NCBI RefSeq assembly: GCF_019049245.1
Contig: NZ_JAGMUK010000221.1
Span: forward strand, 192,607-256,606
Source: Streptomyces sp. AC555_RSS877
Lineage (GTDB): Bacteria; Actinomycetota; Actinomycetes; Streptomycetales; Streptomycetaceae
Length of the DNA: 64,000 nt
Direction of reading: 5' to 3'
Within the stretch, counting starts at the first letter, position 1. The number at the start of each line of letters is the position of its first letter. The translations under genes were made by a program, and so were the position numbers. Below are positions 16,035 to 24,244 of the stretch, one piece after another. The notes beneath the pieces were generated by a model, which saw only the letters and a program-made list of their open reading frames with translations, did not search any database and was not told the origin of the DNA.

Positions 16035-18152
16035 ATGCGCAATGGCGAGCCTCTGCCCGCCGTGGGGGAGGTTCTCGCCGTCCTCGCGACCGGCCTGTGG
16101 CACTGGGACACCGCCACCGGACTGGTCACGGTCGACGCCGAGGCAGCCCGGCTGCTCGGGCTGCCCGCCGAGCAGACCGTCCTCACGGAAGCCCAGACAC
16201 GGGCCCGTCTCCACCCCGTCGACTGGAACGAGATCACCGGGGTGATCCAGCTCGCCGTCGCCGAGGACACCCTCGCCGAAGTGCGCGTCAGGATCATGGA
16301 CCCCGAGGGGCACGTCGTCCGCGTCGTCCGCAGCCGCTCCAAGCCGTCCTTCGACCCGGCGAGGAAGGTGTACGAGCTGATCGGCACCCTCCAGGAGGTC
16401 ACCGAGCCCAGACCCGGCACGCCCGCCGGACGCACCGCCGTCACGGGCGACTGGCGCCGCTCCCGCGAGGCCTTCCTGCTGGACGCGGGCCGCGCCCTGG
16501 CCGAGGCCCGCTCCACGGCCGAGGTCCTGCGGGTCGCCGCGGGCCTGTCCATGCCCGGCTTCTCCCCGGACGGGCTGGCCGTCTTCGGAGTCGAGGGAGA
16601 CCGCCTGACGATCATCGGCCACCACGGCCACCGGCCCGGTGACGATGGCCCCTTCTCCCAGATGTCCCTCGCGACCGACTACCCGGCCGCCGAGGTGGTC
16701 CGCACCGGCCGCGCCGTCTACCTCTCCGACCCCGAGGACTACAAGTCCCGCTACCCGCTCACCTGGCCGCTCGCCCGGCACTTCGGCCGCCGGTCCTGGG
16801 CCTTCCTGCCGCTGACCGTCGCCGGCCGCACGATGGGCGCGTGGATGGCGGCCTTCACCTATCCGGTGGCGTTCACCCCGGACGAGCGCTCCGTCCTGAC
16901 GACGGTGGCCCGCATGCTCGCCCAGGCCCTCTCCCGGGCGGGCGCGGCGGAGTCGGAGCGGGAACTCACGGACGGCCTCCAACGCTCGATGCTCCCCACC
17001 CTCGGCCCTCGGATACCGGGCATGAGCATCGCCGCGCGGTACGTCCCCACCGGCGGCGGCCTCCAGGTGGGCGGCGACTGGTACGACATGATCCCCCTGC
17101 CGGGCGGCCGCTTCGCCCTGGTCATCGGCGACGTCCAGGGCCACGACGTCCGCGCGGCCGGCCTGATGGGCCAGCTCCGCATCGCGCTCAGGGCGTACGC
17201 CTCGGAGGGCCACCGCCCCGACGCGGTCCTCTCCCGCGCCTCCCGCTTCCTGCACGGCATGACGTACGACGATCCCGAGACCGCCGACCACCGCTTCGCC
17301 ACCTGCCTGTACGTGGAGGCCGACCCCACGACCGGCATCCTGGACGTCGCCCGCGCCGGCCATCCCGACCCCGCGATCCGCATGGCGGACGGCACGGTCC
17401 TGACCCGCCCCACGGCAGGCGGCCTCCCCCTGGGCATCGACCCCGACGCCGACTACCCCACCACCCGGATCACCCTCGAACCCTCCGAGACCCTGCTGCT
17501 GTGCACCGACGGCCTCATCGAGACCGGCGGCCACGACATGGAGACCGGCTGGAAGCGCATCCGCACGATCCTGGAGGACCACGAGGGCGACCTGGAAGCC
17601 CTTGCCGACGCCCTGGTCCAGGCCGTGCACGGGCCCTCCTCGCACCACACCGTCGGGCCCCTGGCCGACCGCCGCGAGGACGACATAGCCGTCCTGCTGC
17701 TGTGCCGGCAGGGCGAGGGCTGCGGCTGCGGCGACACGGTCGCCGTAAGCCCCAGGGTCCGCCGCACGATGCTCTCGGTGGCCCAGGTCGAACCGGAACG
17801 GGTGGCGGTGGCCCGGCAACAGCTGCGGGAGCTGCTGCACGACTGGGCGTCGCAGGACCAGATCGACTCGGCGGTGCTGCTGCTCTCCGAGATGCTGACC
17901 AACGTCCTGGTCCACACCGACGCGGACGCCCTGCTGCTGGCCGAGGTGCGGGGCGAGCCGGGCGCACGCCGGATGCGCGTCGAGGTCACGGACACCAGCG
18001 ACGACCTCCCGCACAAGCGCAGACCGGGTGAGCTGGCGTCGTCCGGCCGCGGCCTGGTGCTCATCGAACTGCTCGCGGACGTGTGGGGGGTGGACCCGCG
18101 GGGCGAGGGGAAGAGCATCTGGTTCGAGTTGTTCGAGGCCGGCAAGTCGTAG
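16035..18152 (+). CDS. PAS-GAF-SpoIIE phosphatase with C-terminal anti-sigma-type ATPase domain
   Basis: The 705-residue cytoplasmic regulator has a PAS fold (about 10-125, LWHWDTATGLVTVDAEAARL), a GAF domain (about 145-305), a PP2C/SpoIIE phosphatase (about 310-560, with GGDWYD at 346-351 and GDVQGHD at 365-371) and a HATPase_c domain (about 590-700, with a LLSEMLTNVLVHT N-box and SSGRGLVLIELLAD). It probably dephosphorylates an anti-sigma-factor antagonist while its ATPase module can phosphorylate or bind one, giving partner switching. Such multi-domain proteins are numerous in Streptomyces. The partner is not encoded nearby. No clear ribosome binding site; TAGAGT at 16024-16029 could give a leaderless start. 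Confidence 0.92.
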   Translation: MRNGEPLPAVGEVLAVLATGLWHWDTATGLVTVDAEAARLLGLPAEQTVLTEAQTRARLHPVDWNEITGVIQLAVAEDTLAEVRVRIMDPEGHVVRVVRSRSKPSFDPARKVYELIGTLQEVTEPRPGTPAGRTAVTGDWRRSREAFLLDAGRALAEARSTAEVLRVAAGLSMPGFSPDGLAVFGVEGDRLTIIGHHGHRPGDDGPFSQMSLATDYPAAEVVRTGRAVYLSDPEDYKSRYPLTWPLARHFGRRSWAFLPLTVAGRTMGAWMAAFTYPVAFTPDERSVLTTVARMLAQALSRAGAAESERELTDGLQRSMLPTLGPRIPGMSIAARYVPTGGGLQVGGDWYDMIPLPGGRFALVIGDVQGHDVRAAGLMGQLRIALRAYASEGHRPDAVLSRASRFLHGMTYDDPETADHRFATCLYVEADPTTGILDVARAGHPDPAIRMADGTVLTRPTAGGLPLGIDPDADYPTTRITLEPSETLLLCTDGLIETGGHDMETGWKRIRTILEDHEGDLEALADALVQAVHGPSSHHTVGPLADRREDDIAVLLLCRQGEGCGCGDTVAVSPRVRRTMLSVAQVEPERVAVARQQLRELLHDWASQDQIDSAVLLLSEMLTNVLVHTDADALLLAEVRGEPGARRMRVEVTDTSDDLPHKRRPGELASSGRGLVLIELLADVWGVDPRGEGKSIWFELFEAGKS

Positions 18153-18281
18153 AACGGGTGGTCCTCGCAGGCGTCGTGAGCCGCGCGGCGAGGAGACGCA
18201 CGTCACATTCGAGCCTGTCACATCTTGGTGAGCTGTTCCGTCAGGGAGGTGTAACCACCAGCCACCACACAGGAGTTCACC

Positions 18282-18755
18282 ATGGACGCTCGACTGAACC
18301 TCTTCGGCAGCCCGGTCGCGGCCAAGTTCCTGAGGCACATCAACTCGGCGGGGAAGGTGGTCGCGGACACGACCCTGCCGGCCGCGACGCAGGAACTGGT
18401 GAAGATCCGCGCCAGTCAGATCAACGGCTGCGGTTTCTGCACCGACATGCACACCAAGGACGCCGCCCACGCCGGGGAGACCTCGACCCGCCTCAACCTG
18501 ATCGCGGCGTGGCGGGAGGCCAAGGTGTTCACCGAGGCCGAGCGCGCCGCCCTGGAGCTGACGGAACAGGGCACTCGCATCGCCGACGCGGCCGGCGGTG
18601 TCACGGACGAGGCCTGGGCGGACGCCGCGAAGCACTACGACGAGGAACAGCTCGCCGCCCTGGCGGCCCTCATCGCCGTCATCAACGCCTACAACCGCCT
18701 GAACGTCATCGTCCAGCAGCCCGCCGGGGACTACCAGCCCGGCCAGTTCGGATAA
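18282..18755 (+). CDS. AhpD-like carboxymuconolactone decarboxylase family protein
   Basis: The 157-residue protein carries the AhpD-type redox signature CGFCTDMHTKDA (CxxC plus His), preceded by VKIRASQINGC. Family members are alkylhydroperoxidase-like peroxidases; this one probably acts in cytoplasmic peroxide defence. AGGAG lies just before the ATG. It is monocistronic, with hairpins and a MITE-like element downstream and the pirin gene convergent. Decarboxylase activity is unlikely with the intact CxxC. Confidence 0.88.
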   Translation: MDARLNLFGSPVAAKFLRHINSAGKVVADTTLPAATQELVKIRASQINGCGFCTDMHTKDAAHAGETSTRLNLIAAWREAKVFTEAERAALELTEQGTRIADAAGGVTDEAWADAAKHYDEEQLAALAALIAVINAYNRLNVIVQQPAGDYQPGQFG

Positions 18756-18774
18756 CGAGAGCCGGGACGGCGGA

Positions 18775-18829
18775 CCGGGGGCCCGAGGCCCCCGGACGAC
18801 GACGGGGCCCGGTCCACCCGGGCCCCGTC
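18775..18829. terminator. Two successive hairpins after the AhpD-like gene
   Basis: A 9-bp stem (18775-18783 with 18787-18795) is followed by a perfect 12-bp stem (18801-18812 with 18818-18829), 20-75 bases after the stop codon. Confidence 0.75.
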
Positions 18830-18839
18830 CGAGCCCTAA

Positions 18840-19040
18840 GGGGTCCTTTCACTATGCCCGTTCGGGTCGCGCGGCCTGGCACCGCACCTCGCCGCGTTGC
18901 CGAAACGCCCACGTGGCTCCTCCCCCCCCACGCTCGAACAACCTCGCGTGGGGGAACCTCCATCGCGGCCGCTCCGGCGCCTTGCGATGCACGGCACCAG
19001 ACCACGCGTCCTGATCGGACGCTCATAGTGAAAGGACCCC
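18840..19040. mobile_element. MITE-like element A, about 200 bp, perfect 17-bp terminal inverted repeats
   Basis: Left end GGGGTCCTTTCACTATG (18840-18856) and right end CATAGTGAAAGGACCCC (19024-19040) are exact inverted repeats. Flanking TAA or CTAA (18836-18839 and 19040-19043) looks like a target duplication. The interior holds a central hairpin of C- and G-runs and shares CCTGGCAC, GCCGCGTTG and CATCGCG segments, in order, with element B at 61697. No coding capacity. The pirin stop codon (TAG, reverse strand) straddles its right end. Confidence 0.8.
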
Positions 19041-20011
19041 TAAAGGCCACCCTCGGACATCCCGTGCACCGCCGGGATCGTCCCCAGCCGCCCCTTCTGG
19101 AAGTCGTCGAAGGCCTGCTGCAGTTCGTCCCGCGTGTTCATCACGAAGGGCCCGTAGTGGGCCATCGGTTCACGGATCGGCTGTCCGCCCAGGACCACGA
19201 CTTCGAGGTCCGGCGTGTGGGAGTCCTGCCTCTCGTCCGCGCGGACGGTCAGCGAGGAACCGGCGCCGAAGACGGCCGTCTGGCCCATGTGGACGGGACG
19301 CCGCTCGGCGCCGACCGCACCCTTGCCCGCCAGGACGTACGCGAGACCGTTGAAGTCCTCCCGCCACGGCAGCGTGAGCTCCGCGCCCGGGGCCAGCGTC
19401 GCGTGGACCATGGTGATGGGGGTGTGGGTGATACCCGGACCCTGGTGACCGTCCAGCTCACCGGCGATCACGCGCATCAGCGCGCCGCCGTCCGGCGAGG
19501 TGAGCAGCTGCACCTGGCCACCGCGGATGTCCTGGTAGCGCGGGGGCATCATCTTGTCCCTGGCAGGCAGGTTGACCCAGAGCTGAAGCCCGTGGAACAG
19601 CCCGCCGGACATGACCAGCGCCTCCGGCGGGGCCTCGATGTGCAGGAGGCCCGAGCCCGCGGTCATCCACTGGGTGTCGCCGTTGGTGATGGTGCCGCCG
19701 CCACCCTGGCTGTCCTGGTGGTCGAAGATGCCGTCGATGATGTAGGTGACGGTCTCGAAGCCGCGGTGCGGGTGCCAGGGCGTGCCCTTGGGCTCACCCG
19801 GCGCGTACTCCACCTCGCCCATCTGGTCCATCATGATGAACGGGTCCAGATGGCGGTAGTTGATCCCGGCGAACGCTCGGCGCACCGGGAAGCCCTCACC
19901 CTCGAAACCGCTCGGCGCGGTCGTGACGGTGAGCACGGGACGGGCCACGGCGTCGGTGGGCGCGGCGACGCGGGGCAGCGTCAACGGGTTCTCGACGGTC
20001 ACTGCAGGCAT
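19040..20011 (-). CDS. Pirin family protein
   Basis: The 323-residue bicupin carries the pirin signature: GFPVRRAFAGINYRHLDPF, then HPHRGFETVTYIIDGIF with His residues for metal binding, and HIEAPPEALVMSGG. Pirins are Fe-binding cupins with reported quercetinase or regulatory activity; the role here is unknown. ATG 20011 follows AGGAGG, so a 53-residue longer reading is rejected. Its TAG stop falls in the flank of MITE-like element A, so the extreme C-terminus may have been altered by insertion. Cytoplasmic. Confidence 0.92.
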   Translation of the reverse strand: MPAVTVENPLTLPRVAAPTDAVARPVLTVTTAPSGFEGEGFPVRRAFAGINYRHLDPFIMMDQMGEVEYAPGEPKGTPWHPHRGFETVTYIIDGIFDHQDSQGGGGTITNGDTQWMTAGSGLLHIEAPPEALVMSGGLFHGLQLWVNLPARDKMMPPRYQDIRGGQVQLLTSPDGGALMRVIAGELDGHQGPGITHTPITMVHATLAPGAELTLPWREDFNGLAYVLAGKGAVGAERRPVHMGQTAVFGAGSSLTVRADERQDSHTPDLEVVVLGGQPIREPMAHYGPFVMNTRDELQQAFDDFQKGRLGTIPAVHGMSEGGL

Positions 20012-20124
20012 GTCGGTACCTCCTTGTGCTCCGAGTTTAGTTGAGCGTTGAACTTTCTGCCACCTCCAACCCCGAAACACGGGAAGCCATTCCCGCCCTT
20101 CGGCCGTGACGGCGGCCAACGCCC

Positions 20125-20156
20125 GAGGCCGGCACCCTTCCCAGGGCACCGGCCTC
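20125..20156. terminator. Hairpin after the DHA2 efflux gene
   Basis: 8-bp arms GAGGCCGG/CCGGCCTC (20125-20132 with 20149-20156) enclose an inner CCCT/AGGG pairing, downstream of the reverse-strand MFS gene. Confidence 0.6.
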
Positions 20157-20175
20157 CCGGCCCAACTCAATCAGG

Positions 20176-21732
20176 TCAGGCGATCAGCTCGGACTCCTTC
20201 ACGGAATCCGAGCCCGAACCCAGGGCCTGACCCGCCTCGGCACCCGAACCCGCCTGCGGCTCCTGCGGCCGCTTCTTCCCGTCCCGCATCACCACCGCCG
20301 CCAGCACCGCCGCCACCAGCACACCGATCGCGCTCACGGTGAAGGTCGTCGACATCGACGCGGTGAAGGCCTCCCGCGCCGCCCGCACCAGCCCGCTGTC
20401 CCCCTGGGCCACCGCCAGCGCCTCCGCGATCGAGTTCCCGGCCCCTTCCGGAGCGTCCGCCGGCATCTCCGCCCTGAAGCCGCTCGACAGCAGCGAGCCG
20501 AGGATCGCGATGCCCAGGGCCGTACCGGCCTGCTGGATGGTGTCGTTCAGGGCCGAGCCGACGCCCGCCTTGTCCGCGGGGATGGTGCTCATCAGCGCGG
20601 CCACCGCGGCCGGCATCGCGAGGCCCGCGCCGAGGCCGAGGAGCCCCAGGGCCACCGCCGGGAGCGTGAAGCCGGAGTCGGCGTCCACCGTGGCCATCAG
20701 GGCGAAGCAGACGACCATGAGCAGCATGCCGCCGAGGATCACGAACCGGTTGCCGATCGCCGCGGAGAGTTTGACGCCGACCCCGTTGCCGATCAGCGCG
20801 GCGACCGCCAGCGGCAGGAAGGCGAGGCCCGCCTCGATCGCCGAGTAGCCGAGCACGAACTGCAGGTACTGGGTGAGGACCAGCAGCAGACCGCCGTTGC
20901 CGATCTGGACGAGGGCGAGGGACAGCGAGCCGCCGCTGAAGTTGCGGTGCTTGAAGAGGACCAGCGGGACCATGGGGGACTTCGTGACGTTCTCCCAGAT
21001 CACGAAGCCTGCCAGGGACAGCACCGCCACCACCAGCGTGAGGGTGGAGCGGCCGCCGAGCGCGCCGTGCTGCGGCAGCTCGATGATCCACCAGACCAGG
21101 GCCGTCATGCCGGTCGCGGACAGCACCGCACCCAGCGGGTCGGCCTTCTGCCAGGGCGCCTTCGACTCCGGCATGAGCGTGACACCGGCGACGAGGGCGA
21201 GCGCGACGACGGGCACGTTGATGAAGAAGATCGCCTGCCAGGAGAAGTGTTCGATCAGTACGCCGCCCAGGACCGGACTGCCGACCAGGCCCAGCATCGA
21301 CACCGAGCCCCAGGCCGCCATCGCCTTGCCGCGCTCGTCCTCGTCGAAGACCGTGATGAGGATCGAGAGGGTCGACGGCATGATCAGCGCCCCTCCGACA
21401 CCCATCGCGGTGCGTACGGCGATCACCTCGCCGGGGCTGGTGCAGAAGGACGCCGCCAGCGAGGCGGCCCCGAACAGCAGCAGGCCGATCAGCATCACCC
21501 TCCGGCGGCCGAAGCGGTCGCCCAGGCTGCCGGAGGTCAGGAGCAGACCGGCGAACACCAGGATGTAGGAGTCGAGGATCCACTGCGTGTCCTGGGCGCT
21601 GGCACCGAGGTCCTCGGTCATCGCCGGCACCGCGACGGTCAGCGCCATGTTGTCGACCACCAGGACCAGCGTGCTCAGGCAGAGCACGACGAGGATCCAC
21701 CAACGACGTGGGTTGCGGGCTTCGGCTTCCAT
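20176..21732 (-). CDS. DHA2-type multidrug efflux MFS transporter (EmrB/QacA family)
   Basis: A 518-residue membrane protein with the 14-helix DHA2 layout. Helix 1 is WWILVVLCLSTLVLVVDNMA; motif A is GSLGDRFGRRRVMLIG; the DTQWILDSYILVFAGLLLT segment is characteristic. It is expected to expel cationic or lipophilic drugs by proton antiport. ATG 21732 is preceded by AGGGGAG; the reading 130 residues longer is rejected because it runs through the divergent promoter. The divergent TetR gene at 21862 and two 19-bp operators between them indicate specific repression. Confidence 0.93.
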   Translation of the reverse strand: MEAEARNPRRWWILVVLCLSTLVLVVDNMALTVAVPAMTEDLGASAQDTQWILDSYILVFAGLLLTSGSLGDRFGRRRVMLIGLLLFGAASLAASFCTSPGEVIAVRTAMGVGGALIMPSTLSILITVFDEDERGKAMAAWGSVSMLGLVGSPVLGGVLIEHFSWQAIFFINVPVVALALVAGVTLMPESKAPWQKADPLGAVLSATGMTALVWWIIELPQHGALGGRSTLTLVVAVLSLAGFVIWENVTKSPMVPLVLFKHRNFSGGSLSLALVQIGNGGLLLVLTQYLQFVLGYSAIEAGLAFLPLAVAALIGNGVGVKLSAAIGNRFVILGGMLLMVVCFALMATVDADSGFTLPAVALGLLGLGAGLAMPAAVAALMSTIPADKAGVGSALNDTIQQAGTALGIAILGSLLSSGFRAEMPADAPEGAGNSIAEALAVAQGDSGLVRAAREAFTASMSTTFTVSAIGVLVAAVLAAVVMRDGKKRPQEPQAGSGAEAGQALGSGSDSVKESELIA

Positions 21733-21763
21733 GGGACTCCCCTTCGCGAACACCGTTCCTTCG

Positions 21764-21782
21764 ATGCGCACACTGTACGCAT
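21764..21782. promoter_or_regulatory. TetR operator candidate, copy 1
   Basis: ATGCGCACACTGTACGCAT is a 19-bp pseudo-palindrome with only one mismatched pair. It lies 31 bases upstream of the efflux gene start. Confidence 0.65.
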
Positions 21783-21822
21783 GACGGAACAGCGTACGCA
21801 ACCGCCTATCGCTGTACGCTCG

Positions 21823-21841
21823 ATGCGAACGACGTACGCAG
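21823..21841. promoter_or_regulatory. TetR operator candidate, copy 2
   Basis: ATGCGAACGACGTACGCAG has the same symmetry and 13 of 19 bases in common with copy 1. It lies 20 bases upstream of the TetR ATG, about 59 bases centre to centre from copy 1. Confidence 0.6.
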
Positions 21842-21861
21842 CAGGTCGCGTGAGGAGTGAC

Positions 21862-22596
21862 ATGGCAGCCAAGACGACGAAGCAGAACCCCATCCCGTCC
21901 GTGTGGGCCCGCCCCCAGCCCAGGGCCGACCAGCCCACCCTCAACCGGAACGCCATCGTCCGTGAAGCCGTCGCCATGCTGGACGCCGACGGCATCGAGG
22001 CCCTGAGCATGCGCAAGCTCGGCGCCCGCCTGAACGCCGGCGCGACCTCCCTCTACCGGCACGTGGCCACCAAGGACGAGCTGATGGAGCTCGCCGTGGA
22101 CGAGGTCGCCGCCGAGATCCACGTACCGGCCGCGGACGGCTCCGACTGGCGTGCCGCCGTCAGCGAGGCCGCGGGATCGTTCCGTACGACGGCGCTACGC
22201 CACCCCTGGCTGTCCTCGGTGCTCGGCCAGGCCGGACTCGCCTACCTCGGCCCGAACCTGATGTCCTTCTCCGAGCGGCTGGCCGCGCTGTTCAAGGGTG
22301 CCGGGTTCCTGGAGCCGGAACGCGCGATCGAGACGGTCATGGCCTACGTCGTCGGCATGAGCACCACCGAGGCGGCCTGGCTCACCACCATCGCCCGCTC
22401 CGGCGAGAGTGAGGCGGACTTCATCGCCCGCCTCCTGCCCGCCGCCCAGCAGGCCGCGGCCGGCCACGCCCACCTCGAAGGCGGCTACGCCGATGCCACC
22501 GCCGCGACCCAGGACCCCGTGGCCGTGCGGGACGGGAAGTTCGCGTACGGTCTGGAGGTCGTCCTCGACGGCCTGGCTCTGCGCCGACCGGAGTGA
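21862..22596 (+). CDS. TetR family regulator of the divergent efflux pump
   Basis: The 244-residue repressor has an N-terminal helix-turn-helix (about residues 30-75: IVREAVAMLDADGIEALSMR, then RHVATKDELMELAVDEV), followed by a TetR_C-type ligand-binding region. It begins with a basic 25-residue extension. GTGAGGAG precedes the ATG. It is divergent from the DHA2 pump with paired palindromes in the 129-base gap, so it probably represses both genes until a drug ligand binds. Its stop lies 6 bases from the convergent SseB-like gene. Confidence 0.92.
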   Translation: MAAKTTKQNPIPSVWARPQPRADQPTLNRNAIVREAVAMLDADGIEALSMRKLGARLNAGATSLYRHVATKDELMELAVDEVAAEIHVPAADGSDWRAAVSEAAGSFRTTALRHPWLSSVLGQAGLAYLGPNLMSFSERLAALFKGAGFLEPERAIETVMAYVVGMSTTEAAWLTTIARSGESEADFIARLLPAAQQAAAGHAHLEGGYADATAATQDPVAVRDGKFAYGLEVVLDGLALRRPE

Positions 22597-22602
22597 GAAC
22601 GA

Positions 22603-23076
22603 TCAGCCGTACATCCGCCGCATCGCGAACTCGACCATCTGTTCCACGGCCTTCGCGTCGAAGACCATGCGATGCTCGCCTTCCATGTCGAGGACGAAGC
22701 CGTAGCCGGTCGGGAGCAGGTCGATGACCTCGGCGCCCGTGATGACGAAGTACTTGGACTCCTTGCCCGCGTACCGGCGCAGTTCCTTGAGCGAGGTGAA
22801 CATGGGGATCACCGGCTGCTGGGTGTTGTGCAGGGCGAGGAAGCCGGGGTTGTCACCGCGCGGGCAGTAGACCTTCGAGGTCGCGAAGACCTGCTGGAAG
22901 TCCTCGGCGGACATCTGCCCGGTGGTGAAGGCGCGCACCGCGTCCGCGAGGGAGGGCGGGGACGGCTCGGGGTAGAGCGGCGGCTGCTGGCCGTAGCCGC
23001 CGACGCCGCCGGACATGGGCTGCTGCGGCGGGGCGTACCCCTGCTGTGCACCGACGTTCTGGTCGTAGCCGTACAT
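22603..23076 (-). CDS. SseB family protein
   Basis: The 157-residue protein has a Gly/Pro/Gln/Tyr-rich N-terminal 40 residues (MYGYDQNVGAQQGYAPPQQP) and then an SseB-like domain (LADAVRAFTTGQMSAEDFQQ, VIPMFTSLKELRRYAG, LLPTGYGFVLDMEG). SseB-domain proteins are widespread and of uncertain role; in Streptomyces they often resemble components near secretion or enhanced-serine-sensitivity loci. ATG 23076 was chosen because it starts the Tyr/Gly-rich segment; a reading 38 residues longer lacks support. Cytoplasmic. Confidence 0.82.
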   Translation of the reverse strand: MYGYDQNVGAQQGYAPPQQPMSGGVGGYGQQPPLYPEPSPPSLADAVRAFTTGQMSAEDFQQVFATSKVYCPRGDNPGFLALHNTQQPVIPMFTSLKELRRYAGKESKYFVITGAEVIDLLPTGYGFVLDMEGEHRMVFDAKAVEQMVEFAMRRMYG

Positions 23077-23256
23077 GCGCGCAAGAGTACCGAGAGCGGC
23101 CGGGGAGCGGGCCGCTACGGGGTGGGTCGGCAAACCGACAGGGGATCGACAGTGACTTGACAGCCGTCGGCCTGGTGTTCTCGCCGCCACGGCTCATAAC
23201 GTCTGCCATGCCAGATAAAAGCACCGGAACGGCACCACACGGGCAAGGGGACAGCC

Positions 23257-24108
23257 ATGCACGGACACCACGGCGACGAGGTCCACGAGCACGACAGGGG
23301 ACTCTCCTACGACCTTCCCGTCCTCGCCCGCCGCCGGATGATCCGGCTGATGGCGGGGGCGAGCCTGGTACCGCTGGTGGGCTGCACCACCGAGGACGCC
23401 CCGTCCACCCCCTCCGCCGCCTCGTCCGGCTCACCCTCCGCCGCCGGGAGCTCCGCCGCCGCGGGAACCTCTCCCGAGTGCGCGACGATCCCCGACGAGA
23501 CCGCCGGCCCCTTCCCCGGCGACGGGTCGAACGGCGTGAACGTCCTGAAGGAGAGCGGGGTCGTCCGCAGCGACATCACCAGCAGCTTCGGCGACTCCGC
23601 GGGCGGCACCGCGCAGGGCGTGCCCCTGACCCTCACGCTCACGGTCGTGGACGCGGCCTCCGGCTGCGGGACCCCGAAGGCGGGCGCCGCCGTCTACGTC
23701 TGGCACTGCGACCGGGACGGCGACTACTCGCTGTACTCGGAGGGTGTCTCCGACGAGAACTACCTGCGCGGCGTCCAGGAGACCGACGACAAGGGGCAGG
23801 TCACCTTCACGAGCATCTTCCCCGGCTGCTACCCGGGACGCTGGCCGCACGTCCACTTCGAGGTCTACGGCAGCCTGGACGACGCCACCGCGGCGACGTC
23901 CATCACGAACACCTCGCAGCTCGCCTTCGCCCAGGACGTCTGCGACACGGTGTACGCCACGGACGGCTACAGCGGGAGCGTGACGAACCTCGGCCGGCTC
24001 TCCCTGGAGACGGACAGCATCTTCAGCGACGGCCACGAGCAGCAGATGGCGACGACGACCGGCAGCGTCGAGAAGGGATACACGGCGACGTTGACGGTTC
24101 CGGTGTGA
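23257..24108 (+). CDS. Intradiol ring-cleavage dioxygenase-like lipoprotein
   Basis: The 283-residue product starts with a His-rich stretch ([15 protein letters not shown]). An Arg-rich Tat-like leader [19 protein letters not shown] then ends in a lipobox (LVGC), which predicts a membrane-anchored exported lipoprotein. A Ser/Ala-rich linker precedes the dioxygenase core with full 2-Tyr/2-His iron ligands: [16 protein letters not shown] and [17 protein letters not shown]. Paralogue of the Tat-exported enzyme at 13045. AAGGGG precedes the ATG. The His-rich head, if real, might bind metal. Confidence 0.87.
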   Translation: MHGHHGDEVHEHDRGLSYDLPVLARRRMIRLMAGASLVPLVGCTTEDAPSTPSAASSGSPSAAGSSAAAGTSPECATIPDETAGPFPGDGSNGVNVLKESGVVRSDITSSFGDSAGGTAQGVPLTLTLTVVDAASGCGTPKAGAAVYVWHCDRDGDYSLYSEGVSDENYLRGVQETDDKGQVTFTSIFPGCYPGRWPHVHFEVYGSLDDATAATSITNTSQLAFAQDVCDTVYATDGYSGSVTNLGRLSLETDSIFSDGHEQQMATTTGSVEKGYTATLTVPV

Positions 24109-24132
24109 CCTGTCACAGATGTCGGATCGGGG

Positions 24133-24159
24133 TTGCTTCTTATTACCGGCGGGTAGCAT
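24133..24159 (+). promoter_or_regulatory. Candidate promoter of the acyl-CoA dehydrogenase gene
   Basis: TTGCTT (24133-24138) and TAGCAT (24154-24159) with 15-base spacing resemble a vegetative sigma factor promoter, in a locally AT-rich stretch 86 bases before the ATG. Confidence 0.4.
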
Positions 24160-24244
24160 CATCAGTAGCTACTTGTTGGTACATGAACTAGGTGCGAGGA
24201 GCCAGTGCCTCGCCGATCCGCCGATCCGCTACGGAGCCGTCGCC

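Noticed and set aside
15891-18635. 914-residue open frame on the - strand
   Set aside because: Antisense to the SpoIIE phosphatase, whose motifs are complete.
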